DNA from: Flavobacterium fluviale
Lineage (GTDB): Bacteria > Bacteroidota > Bacteroidia > Flavobacteriales > Flavobacteriaceae
Direction: 5' to 3'
Assembly: GCF_003312915.1 (NCBI RefSeq)
Contig: NZ_CP030261.1
Coordinates: 3,844,001 to 3,908,000, forward strand
DNA: 64,000 nt
Shown: positions 19,025 to 27,175 of the stretch, piece by piece
Numbering within the stretch: position 1 is the stretch's first letter
How the letters are laid out: every line of letters starts with the position of its first letter
The notes under the pieces: generated by a model
Seen by the model: the letters and a program-made list of their open reading frames with translations, nothing else
Database searches by the model: none
Told to the model about the DNA's origin: nothing
Position numbers and translations under genes: made by a program

Positions 19025-19042
19025 AATTGTTTTTAATTAAAA

Positions 19043-22000
19043 TTAGAATGATACATTCAAATTAATTGACCAAGTTCTAAGAGTTGGATATCTAGAAGCT
19101 GAATCATCATACATATTTCTATAATGATCTGGATAAGGGTTATATAAATCCCAAAGGTTATTACCTGTGATACCTAAAGTAGCTTTTTGGATATTCAGCT
19201 GTTTCATTGGCTCTTTTGGAAGTTCAAATCCGAAAGTCATATTTCTAATTACACATCTAAATGTATTCATTTGCCAGAAATCAGATGGAGCAAAAATATA
19301 ATCCTGCTGTCCCATATTAGGATATTTACCGTTAGGATTATCAGTAGCATCATACATATCTGTCCAGAAAGACTCATGAGCCCAATCATTATGAGCAGAT
19401 GCTGTACCTTGTTTTACTAAATCAAGAGCATTGTAACCTCCCCATGAAGTTTGAATCTGCGTTTTGAAATAAACTGATTTATATTTGAAACCCATGTTAG
19501 TTGTAAACCCATAAGTTCTATTGTTGTTAGCCATTTTAACATAATCCTCATTTCTCATAATTCTACCATCAGCCCCTGCTTGAGTTCCTGTTGATGCATT
19601 ATAAACACCTCCCGTATCTTCGTAAGCCAGCATACCTTTACGCATAGCTGTTACGTTATTGATACCCATATAAGAAGGAACACCTCCTGCAGCTGTAGCT
19701 CTTTCTGTTAAATAGTTCCAGTAATTCGCTACGTCTTCGTCTGTTCTTAAAATACCGTCGCCAGTTGAAGTTTGTTTCCATGTATTAAATCCCCATACTG
19801 GAAAAAATGTAGAAGCACCAACTTGTGTTATATTTGTATTTGCATCTGTTCTGGCAAGCTCAGGGTATTTTTTAACTTCATTATTTGAAAATCCGAAGTT
19901 GACCCCTACATTGTAGCTAAAATTTTCTTTTATTTTATCATTCCAATTTAAGCTAAATTCAGTTCCCCAAGCATCAATAGCTGCATAGTTCACCTCTGCA
20001 AAACCACCTCCCACTGTAATTGGTGTACCAGCTTCACCAGCTAATCCAATTAACATTTCTGTAGATTTATCGTAATAGAAATCAGCAGTAAGCTGTAATC
20101 TGTTTTTTAGAACCCCAATATCTATACCAACGTTATTTTTGATAGTAGTATCCCAATGTACATTTTCATTTGGATTTGGACGCGGCGTAATTCCACCACC
20201 TAAAAGACCTCCATTTGATCCAAATTGAGCTCCTTTGTCTGGCAATGGCTCATAAAACTGAAGCCATCTCCAGTAATCAATATTATCCTTACCAGTTTTA
20301 CCAATTGAGTAACGTAATTTCAAATTATTGATCCAAGAAACATTTTCAGTAAACCAATCTTCTTTTGTTACAACCCAACCCAATTGAGCGCCTGGGAAAA
20401 AGCCCCAGTAGTTTTGTGGTGCAAATTTAGTAGAAGCATCACTTCTAAAAATAAACTCAACAAGATACTTATCTTTAAAGCTGTAGTTTACACGTCCTAA
20501 GTAAGACTGTGTTCCTGACTCTACTTTTACTGCCTGCGAATTTGTGCTTATTGGTCCAGCAGTAGTACTATTTCCTAGATAATCTTTTGAAGTTCCTTCG
20601 TAAGCTAAACGAACATTTTTGTTCCATGCTTCTGACTGCTCATAACCAAACATAGCAGATACGTTATGATTTCCAAACGTTCTAGCATATGTTGCAAAAA
20701 AGTTAGCCTGAATTAATTTATCCATATCTGTAGTGTAATAAACTCTAGAACCACGGATATTAGTATCGATAGCATATACTGAATTAGGATTTTCTAAGTG
20801 ATTATCAGCTAAATGATGGTTAGTTATTCTAGCTAAATCATATGGTAATTGATACTGCTCTGTATAACTGCTAGACTGGCTTCTTGCGAAACTTCCTTTT
20901 ACGCTTAAACCTTTTACAAATGGTAATTTATATTCTAGAGACAAATTCACATTATATGAAAATTGTTCTTCTATTTGTTTTCCAGCATCTAAACCTGCGA
21001 AATAGTTCCATCCTGCAATAGTCGTATTAGAGTTTGCACTTCCTAAATTACGATCTGTACGTGGAAAAGGAGACATCCAATAGTTTTTTCCATTTACAGT
21101 AGTCTGCCAAGGAATATATTTTGGCATGTGTAATAAATAAGCATAATCTGCTTGCTCCCCACCAGCTAATGAACCAAAACTACTATCGTTTAAGTTTGCC
21201 GAAGCTTTAGAAAATGATTTATTTACATCAGTTGTAATAGCAGAAACGGAAGCAGAAAATTCTAAATCCTGAGAGATTTTAATATTTGTTCCTGTTCTGA
21301 AATTCCATTTTTTATAATCTTGTTCTCCTAAGTTAGGTCCTTGATCAAAATAAGTAATACCTGCAAAATAAGTTGCTTTTTCAGTTCCTCCACTTGCAGA
21401 AAGAGACTGTCTTTGCTGCGTAGCAGGTTTCCAAGCTTCTTTAAGCCAGTCATAATTCAAACCTTTCATTTGTTCAAGCTCTGCAGCAGAAAAATATTTA
21501 GATTGGTCAGCCTCTAAGTTTGAATTCAAAAATCTGTTTTTCCAAATTCCATGCTCATAAGCACTCATTGTTTTACTATGGCTTACCGCATCATTAACTG
21601 AAAATTGACTATAGTAGGTAAACTTTGGTTTTCCAGATTTTCCTCTTTTAGTTTTTACTATAATAGCACCTTGTGAAGCTCTTGATCCGTAAATTGCTGC
21701 AGAACCATCTTTTAAAACAGTCATACTTTCAATTTCTGATGGATCTAATTGGTTAAATGTCTCCAATGTAGGTTTTCCGTTTTGAGGATCAACCTGCACC
21801 ATATCATCAATAACTACTAATGGAATATTAGAGTTACCATCTTTTGAAAATCCAAAAGTCTGACGTATTTGAAGAGTTGCTGCATCACCTGGACGGCCTG
21901 CACCTCCCGATACACTTACACCCGGAGTCAAACCTCTTAATGCTTCAGATAAATTTGAGACTGGTAAATCTTGAAAATCATCTGGTTTTAATGTAACAAT

Positions 22001-22375
22001 AGCTCCGGTAACGTTATTCTTTTTCTGAGTACCGTATGCTACAACTACAATATCATCCAGTACATTAGAATCTTCTGATAATTTTGCATCAACAGTAGCA
22101 CGTCCATTAACAGGAATTTCTAATTTCTTCATTCCTATAAAAGAAAACACCAAAGTAGCACCTTGTTTTACTTTGATTTCATACTTACCATTAAAATCTG
22201 TTATAACTGTATTCTTTGTAGATTTCTCAGTTACATTCACACCAGGCAGAAGACCTGATACATTATCGGTAACAGTTCCTGTTACGGTAACTTGAGTAGA
22301 GTTTTGAGCATAACTCATTACACTCATCAGCGTAAACAAAAGAAAACTACATCTTTTTATAAGTGCTTGTTTCAT
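19043..22375 (-). CDS. SusC/RagA-type TonB-dependent outer-membrane transporter
   Basis: A 1110-residue outer-membrane importer for oligosaccharides. A signal peptide (ending 'MSYAQ') is followed by a carboxypeptidase-regulatory-like beta-sandwich (about residues 28-105), the SusC-type TonB box region DDIVVVAYGTQ, and the plug with LRGLTPGVSV and SIYGSRASQGAIIVKT-like motifs. A long beta-barrel ends in an aromatic terminal strand (SINLNVSF). It is the first gene of the minus-strand run. Its leader is about 130 bases long, with the promoter and a candidate activator site at 22510-22563. Expression is therefore likely to be inducible by the glycan. Confidence 0.96.
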   Translation of the reverse strand: MKQALIKRCSFLLFTLMSVMSYAQNSTQVTVTGTVTDNVSGLLPGVNVTEKSTKNTVITDFNGKYEIKVKQGATLVFSFIGMKKLEIPVNGRATVDAKLSEDSNVLDDIVVVAYGTQKKNNVTGAIVTLKPDDFQDLPVSNLSEALRGLTPGVSVSGGAGRPGDAATLQIRQTFGFSKDGNSNIPLVVIDDMVQVDPQNGKPTLETFNQLDPSEIESMTVLKDGSAAIYGSRASQGAIIVKTKRGKSGKPKFTYYSQFSVNDAVSHSKTMSAYEHGIWKNRFLNSNLEADQSKYFSAAELEQMKGLNYDWLKEAWKPATQQRQSLSASGGTEKATYFAGITYFDQGPNLGEQDYKKWNFRTGTNIKISQDLEFSASVSAITTDVNKSFSKASANLNDSSFGSLAGGEQADYAYLLHMPKYIPWQTTVNGKNYWMSPFPRTDRNLGSANSNTTIAGWNYFAGLDAGKQIEEQFSYNVNLSLEYKLPFVKGLSVKGSFARSQSSSYTEQYQLPYDLARITNHHLADNHLENPNSVYAIDTNIRGSRVYYTTDMDKLIQANFFATYARTFGNHNVSAMFGYEQSEAWNKNVRLAYEGTSKDYLGNSTTAGPISTNSQAVKVESGTQSYLGRVNYSFKDKYLVEFIFRSDASTKFAPQNYWGFFPGAQLGWVVTKEDWFTENVSWINNLKLRYSIGKTGKDNIDYWRWLQFYEPLPDKGAQFGSNGGLLGGGITPRPNPNENVHWDTTIKNNVGIDIGVLKNRLQLTADFYYDKSTEMLIGLAGEAGTPITVGGGFAEVNYAAIDAWGTEFSLNWNDKIKENFSYNVGVNFGFSNNEVKKYPELARTDANTNITQVGASTFFPVWGFNTWKQTSTGDGILRTDEDVANYWNYLTERATAAGGVPSYMGINNVTAMRKGMLAYEDTGGVYNASTGTQAGADGRIMRNEDYVKMANNNRTYGFTTNMGFKYKSVYFKTQIQTSWGGYNALDLVKQGTASAHNDWAHESFWTDMYDATDNPNGKYPNMGQQDYIFAPSDFWQMNTFRCVIRNMTFGFELPKEPMKQLNIQKATLGITGNNLWDLYNPYPDHYRNMYDDSASRYPTLRTWSINLNVSF

Positions 22376-22985
22376 AAATGTTTTTTTTGGTTAGGTTATT
22401 AATGTTAGTTAGTCATGTTTTAAACATGTCTTAATTTTAATAAAATTTTATTTAAATAATTCTTAAACCATTTTATTAAATGTTTAAAACACATTTATTT
22501 TTTGTATTCCAAAAATATAACGATGACACATTACAACCGTCCTGCTCTATCCTGTTTTAATCGTATATTCTCAAAAAAAAAGACACAAAAAAAACAATAT
22601 TAATAAAAAATGAAAGAAAAAAATATAAGTACCTAAATAATTAAGACAAATGTTTGCTTAAAATAAAATTTACAATCCCATTTTTACTAAAAAACGAGAA
22701 GATGTTTATCAAAAATAAATATCTATTATTTATTCTGCAAAACTAATTACTATGGTATCTGATAAAGAAGTTTTTATAAAATCTAAAAATTAACGAAAAC
22801 GATAGCGTAATTTTCTAAATCTAAAGACTATTCATAATAAAAAACTTACAAAATAAAAGCAGGATAGTTTTTAAAAAGAGTGAAATATTTTTTTTGAAAA
22901 AAAAATATTTTTAAACGTAAATTCTGATTAACATCTATTCCCTGACTCTTTTTGATTCTAATATAAAAAATTTAAAAGTAGAAAA
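22376..22985. other. 610-base AT-rich intergenic region upstream of susC
   Basis: It contains the susC leader and the promoter with candidate operator (22510-22563). From about 22570 to 22980 it is very AT-rich, with poly-A stretches and no open frame of note. I see no RNA gene in it. It ends at the terminator of the upstream operon. Confidence 0.7.
22510..22563 (-). promoter_or_regulatory. susC promoter with AACAGG-N6-CAGG direct-repeat site
   Basis: On the minus strand the box TATTTTTG (22510-22517) matches the Bacteroidota -7 consensus TAnnTTTG. A TTG lies 16 bases upstream (22534-22536), slightly close for a -33 element. Just upstream, AACAGG and CAGG start 10 bases apart (22541-22556). 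The same motif at the same distance occurs at 46240-46293 and 56547-56600. Expected use is binding of an AraC-type or hybrid two-component activator next to the -33 region. Confidence 0.7.
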
Positions 22986-23032
22986 AGCCCGCTATTAGTA
23001 CCGTAAAGGAGTACTTCGCGAGCTTTTTTTTT
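22986..23032 (-). terminator. bidirectional-looking terminator below the CE12 gene
   Basis: AGCCCGC (22986-22992) pairs with GCGAGCT (23018-23024) with one mismatch, and AGTAC pairs with GTACT inside. T-runs follow on both strands (TTTTTTTTT on plus; GGGCTTTTT on minus). It closes the minus-strand operon that ends with the acetylesterase gene and separates it from the susC promoter. Confidence 0.8.
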
Positions 23033-23058
23033 AAGATTGTGTATTATTTTGTTTAAGC

Positions 23059-23841
23059 TTATAAATTTTTCATCGCATTAAACACTAGTCTTGCAACTTC
23101 GATTCCGCCATCCTTCTGAAAATGTGTATTATCCTTTTGCCCTTCCGGATAAGCAGGAAACTTTCCGGCTTCAAAATTCATAAAATAGTTTGTGGTTACA
23201 TAGTCTTGTCCTTTTGAAGAAAAGAAATTCATCGAAAGCTCATTCAAATCAATATACTTTACATTTAATTCTTTTGCCACTGCAATTGCAGCCTGAGGAT
23301 ATTCACCATGAACATTAGTCAATTTACCATCTTTCCAAGGATAATTTCTGGCAACCGGAGTAATTACAATTGGCGTTGCGCCTTTTTCTTTGGTTTGATT
23401 AATGAAAAGACGCAGAAACTCTTTGTAACCTTCAATATTGACATAACGTTCTGTTTTTTCGACCGATGCATCATTGTGTCCAAACTGCATCATAACCACA
23501 TCTCCTTTTTGAAGTGACTTGTAAACCGAAGCCCAGCGTCCTTCCTGAAAAAATGTTCTGGTGCTTCTACCGCCCTTTGCCCGATCGTCAATTTTTACTT
23601 CTTTAACATTGCCTAAAATATTTTTGACCAGTTTTAAACTATCCTTCTGGAAAAAAGGCTGAAAAACCTGCCCCCAGCCCACTTGCGGAAATTTCTTGGT
23701 TTGATAATTTTCTTCTAATGAATAATCGGCAACTGTAGAATCTCCAATTAAGTAAATCGTTGTTACTTTTTGTTTATAATTAAAAGCGCCCAGCACCAGC
23801 AAAGAGCACAGTCCGATTAATAAAATTCTAACGTTTTTCAT
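23059..23841 (-). CDS. rhamnogalacturonan acetylesterase-like SGNH hydrolase, CE12
   Basis: A 260-residue exported esterase that removes acetyl groups from rhamnogalacturonan. The SGNH blocks are all present: GDST with nucleophile S35, GGRST (G90-G91), GHND with N123, and DNTH with D237 and H240. The length fits single-domain CE12 enzymes. A TTG codon at 23844 lies in frame, but the ATG at 23841 is used. The start lies only four bases from the stop of the upstream CE8 gene, so the two esterases are tightly coupled. It is the last gene before the terminator at 22986-23032. Confidence 0.9.
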   Translation of the reverse strand: MKNVRILLIGLCSLLVLGAFNYKQKVTTIYLIGDSTVADYSLEENYQTKKFPQVGWGQVFQPFFQKDSLKLVKNILGNVKEVKIDDRAKGGRSTRTFFQEGRWASVYKSLQKGDVVMMQFGHNDASVEKTERYVNIEGYKEFLRLFINQTKEKGATPIVITPVARNYPWKDGKLTNVHGEYPQAAIAVAKELNVKYIDLNELSMNFFSSKGQDYVTTNYFMNFEAGKFPAYPEGQKDNTHFQKDGGIEVARLVFNAMKNL

Positions 23842-23845
23842 CAAT

Positions 23846-24832
23846 TTACTTATTTGGATTCCATCCGTTTAAAACTAAATCTTTACTATATTTTTTGAGA
23901 TCTTCTTTATTTAATTGATGCGACCATGACACTCTTTGAGAAATCTCTTTAGCGCTCACACCTTTGCTTCCAAATTCTGCATAGTAAGCCGTTTTGTCTT
24001 TATCAGGAAACCTTGTATCAATCCATGCATTCCAACCCTCTGGAATAATATGCGAACCTAAGTCTGTATTAATTAAAACAGTTTGAGCATAGGGTCTCCA
24101 AGGTCTTCCCAAAAATACTTTATCGACGGATTTGTCTTTGGCTGTAAGTTTACAATCAACGAAAACAAATCCATAAGCCTGTCCTTGCGGAGTTGAAGCT
24201 GCAGTGATATAAGAATTCGTTAAACTTTCGATCGTACATTTATAAAAATAAGTTGTTGCAGCACCAAAAATAAAATCAGTTGTACCGTTGATGAAACACT
24301 TCTCAAAATAGATACGAGTTTTTTCTTCTGATAAATAAAGTGTATCCTGATTGCCTAAAAGATTGCAATTCTTTACGATAACCCGATCACTTTTAATATG
24401 AAGCGCCACCGCCTGCCCTACTCTTCCTGCCGTATTTTCTACAGTTAGATTTTCTAACGTACAGTCATTTCCTTTAATTAAAAATGAATACGAAGTTCCC
24501 GTTCCAAAAGCGGTCTTTCCTGATGGATCTTTTTCTCGAAGCGGTTTTCCCGAATAATCATCAAATGAAATAATCGTTTTACTTCGATCAGTTCCTTTTA
24601 AAGTGATGAACGTTTTAGAAACTGGTATTTCCAATTTCTCTTTATAAACTCCTGGCTTTATAGTTATTACAACGCGTTTCTCTGAATTGTCTTTTACATT
24701 GTTAACCGCTTCCTGAATGGTTTTAAAATCTCCCGAACCGTCTTGCGCAACGGTTAAAGCTAATTTGTTATCAAGCGTTTGGGCTGAAATTGAAAGTGTT
24801 GTTAGTAAAAATAATGCTAGAATATATTTCAT
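23846..24832 (-). CDS. pectin methylesterase, CE8
   Basis: A 328-residue exported beta-helix esterase that removes methyl esters from homogalacturonan, opening it to PL1 and GH28 attack. The CE8 signatures are intact: GQAVAL with Q140, GNQDTLY with the acid/base D163, DFIFG with nucleophile D186, and LGRPW with R243. The signal peptide ends at about residue 17 ('ISAQ'). The gene starts at the ATG at 24832 and is followed after four bases by the CE12 gene. Confidence 0.93.
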   Translation of the reverse strand: MKYILALFLLTTLSISAQTLDNKLALTVAQDGSGDFKTIQEAVNNVKDNSEKRVVITIKPGVYKEKLEIPVSKTFITLKGTDRSKTIISFDDYSGKPLREKDPSGKTAFGTGTSYSFLIKGNDCTLENLTVENTAGRVGQAVALHIKSDRVIVKNCNLLGNQDTLYLSEEKTRIYFEKCFINGTTDFIFGAATTYFYKCTIESLTNSYITAASTPQGQAYGFVFVDCKLTAKDKSVDKVFLGRPWRPYAQTVLINTDLGSHIIPEGWNAWIDTRFPDKDKTAYYAEFGSKGVSAKEISQRVSWSHQLNKEDLKKYSKDLVLNGWNPNK

Positions 24833-24857
24833 ATATTTTTATTTAGTTTTAGTATTT

Positions 24858-24959
24858 TTGTCATCTTGACGAAGGAAAGATCACACTCGAAATTCCGCAT
24901 TCTTGATACCCAATCTTTGTCGATTTACGCGTGTGATTCCTCGTTCCTCGGAATGACAA
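24858..24959. repeat. ~100 bp inverted-repeat element, copy 3 (degenerate)
   Basis: The left arm is TTGTCATCTTGACGAAGG and the right arm carries the variant CGTTCCTCGGAATGACAA. It lies between the GH127 and CE8 genes and is followed by an 'atccgcgt'-family half repeat at 24977-25025. Confidence 0.8.
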
Positions 24960-24976
24960 ACTGTAAGGTTAAAATC

Positions 24977-25025
24977 CGTTTATAATCCGCGTCTTTACGA
25001 AGTAAATCCGTTTCATCCGTGTCCA
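24977..25025. repeat. half-copy of the 'acgcggat/atccgcgt' repeat
   Basis: It reads ATCCGCGTCTTTACGAAGTA and then AATCCGTTTCATCCG, the complement of the left arm seen at 2650-2690. It fills the rest of the gap before the GH127 gene end. Confidence 0.6.
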
Positions 25026-25028
25026 AAC

Positions 25029-27053
25029 TTAATGCGACATCCAAACCGTCATTTCCCCTTTTCCTTTATTTCCCCATGCAAAATAAGGAATCAATTTTAC
25101 TGGTACAGCAGTTGCATCTTTGGAATTAAGCGGTTTGTACAAAGTTTTATTCCAAGAATTATCCGATTTTATGACCGCTTCTGCCTCAATGCTTACTAAG
25201 TTTCTATTATTGAGTATGAAGTCGTTAGTCGTAAATTTCGAATTCACATTTAAAGCAATATCATTTACACTTGTTTTGGCAGGAAGCTGATCTGATTCTA
25301 AACAATAAACCAGCGGTCCTCTTTTTACAGCGATTTGATTTTTAACTTCTTCCACCAAAGGATTGGCTTCCATCAATTCAACTGGCATTGGAAGATTTAA
25401 TTCGATCACATCTCCTTTTTTCCATTTTTGATTTAATTTTAAATAAGTGCCAGAAACGATTTTGTCATTACTCTTTGCGTTATTAACTGCAACCGAAGCA
25501 TTCTGACTCCAGCCCGGAATTCTCAAGAAGAAATTTTGCAGATCTTTTGGCGCTTTTACAATTTTCAACGTTATTTTTCCGTCCCACGGATAATTCGTCT
25601 GCTGCTCAATTTCGATTTCTTCTCCGTTTAGCGATTTTGTTTTCAAAGAATTACTTCCGTATAAATTTACATACAAACCTTCTTTTGAAAGATTGTAAGC
25701 ATAATTTCCAACTTCCGCAACTGTTCTGGTTACGTTTGGCGCACAACAGTTTGATAAGGCGATATAACCTTCGCGTTCATTTCCCCATCTTTGGTGAAAC
25801 GGCAGGTCATTAGACACATTCAGCGGATTATTATAAAGGAATTTTTCTCCTTCCAAATCCATTCCAGAAAGCACACTATTATAAAGTGCTAATTCCACAA
25901 TATCAGCATATTTAGCATCTCCGGTAATTTGCAGCATTCTCCAGTTCCATAAAACATTTCCAATATTGGCGCAGGTTTCGGTATGAGCCGTTGCATTTGG
26001 CAATTGGAAAGGTCTTCCGTACGCCTGGTGAATTTTCTGCACTACCGTTGGATCATAAGAAGTTCCGTCTGGTGAAACGCCGTCGTATAAAGAACCGCAA
26101 GCTCCAGTAATGTACATTTTACGATACGTTACATCATCCCAAATCGATTCCAGATTGTCTAACAATTTCTTTTCTCCTGTCTCCGCATACAAATCAGCTA
26201 CTCCTGCATACAGGTAATTCGCTCTTACGGCGTGCCCCATGGCAGTAGTCTGCTGTCTAAACGGAATGCGATCCTGATTGTCGTCGGTTCCATCATTTGT
26301 AGTTCCTCTAATGTCAATCAAATTATTGGCAAGTTCCAGGTATTTCGGATTTTTAGTCGTTCTGTACATTTCGACAATTCCCATATAATGTGATGGACAA
26401 ATCGCATTTCGAGCCAGTTCCGGTGATGCTTTTTTGTAGAAGTCATATAAGAAATCGGCAACGCCTTTTGCAATATTTAAGAAGTTAGTTTTTCCTGTAG
26501 CACGATAATGAATGCAGGCAGCAGTCATTAAATGTCCCATATTGTATTTCTCAAAACCCAACTGTTTTTTTACTTCTTCCGGTCCTAAAGTTCCCCAGCG
26601 CTCATCGATTAAAACAGGTGTATGAATGTAGCCGTCTTTGCGCTGTACTTTTGCGAAAAGCGCAATCGCTTTGTCCATTTCCTGATCGAGTTTTTTGTCT
26701 TTTGTAACGGCATAAGTTGCTGCCATTCCTTCAAAAATTTTGTAGAAATCACCATCATGAAACGAAGGACCTTTAAACGTTCCTTTGCTTACGCCTGCTG
26801 CAATTTCGAAGTTTTTGTAAGCATGCGAAATCTCATCGTTATGATACAAATCCCACATATAAGGCAGGGTGTTTTTGGTTTCTACATCAAATTGTTCTTT
26901 CCAGAAACCATTTGTCCATTTTACATCTTGTAAACCAATGCTTTGCAGTTTTGAATACGGACTTTCTGAATTCGCAACCAAACCTTTGTTCTGCGACAGT
27001 AATCCAGAACTAACAAAAAACAAACTAAGGGAAACATTTAAAAAATTTTTCAT
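25029..27053 (-). CDS. GH127-like glycosidase (DUF1680, beta-L-arabinofuranosidase type)
   Basis: A 674-residue exported (alpha/alpha)6-barrel enzyme with C-terminal beta-sandwiches. GH127 enzymes use a zinc-bound cysteine nucleophile. The Zn-cysteine set is visible as E359-x-C361 (HTETCANIGN) and C436-C437 (SNCCAPN), so the enzyme should be active. Known activities are beta-L-arabinofuranosidase and, in an RG-II locus, removal of aceric acid; GH146 shares the motif. An ATG at 27074 adds seven residues before the signal peptide, but the ATG at 27053 is preferred. It lies between the long PL1 gene and CE8. Confidence 0.86.
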   Translation of the reverse strand: MKNFLNVSLSLFFVSSGLLSQNKGLVANSESPYSKLQSIGLQDVKWTNGFWKEQFDVETKNTLPYMWDLYHNDEISHAYKNFEIAAGVSKGTFKGPSFHDGDFYKIFEGMAATYAVTKDKKLDQEMDKAIALFAKVQRKDGYIHTPVLIDERWGTLGPEEVKKQLGFEKYNMGHLMTAACIHYRATGKTNFLNIAKGVADFLYDFYKKASPELARNAICPSHYMGIVEMYRTTKNPKYLELANNLIDIRGTTNDGTDDNQDRIPFRQQTTAMGHAVRANYLYAGVADLYAETGEKKLLDNLESIWDDVTYRKMYITGACGSLYDGVSPDGTSYDPTVVQKIHQAYGRPFQLPNATAHTETCANIGNVLWNWRMLQITGDAKYADIVELALYNSVLSGMDLEGEKFLYNNPLNVSNDLPFHQRWGNEREGYIALSNCCAPNVTRTVAEVGNYAYNLSKEGLYVNLYGSNSLKTKSLNGEEIEIEQQTNYPWDGKITLKIVKAPKDLQNFFLRIPGWSQNASVAVNNAKSNDKIVSGTYLKLNQKWKKGDVIELNLPMPVELMEANPLVEEVKNQIAVKRGPLVYCLESDQLPAKTSVNDIALNVNSKFTTNDFILNNRNLVSIEAEAVIKSDNSWNKTLYKPLNSKDATAVPVKLIPYFAWGNKGKGEMTVWMSH

Positions 27054-27068
27054 TTTATAATGATTTTT

Positions 27069-27169
27069 AACCATATAAGAAATATAAGCTCATTTAAAAT
27101 AAACTTTCTTAAACTTGAACTGCATAAGATTAAGTCTATCTTATAATTTCTTATATCACTTATATGGTT
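27069..27169. repeat. intergenic inverted repeat between PL1 and GH127 genes
   Basis: AACCATATAAGAAATATAAG (27069-27088) pairs with 27150-27169 with two mismatches, and AAGATTAAG/CTATCTTAT-like strings lie inside. It overlaps the alternative upstream start of the GH127 gene, which is one reason to prefer the inner ATG. Confidence 0.7.
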
Positions 27170-27175
27170 TACTAT

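Noticed and set aside
22570..22980. Possible small RNA gene in the AT-rich region upstream of susC
   Set aside because: No stable hairpin or terminator besides the one at 22986-23032 was seen, and there is no clear separate promoter.
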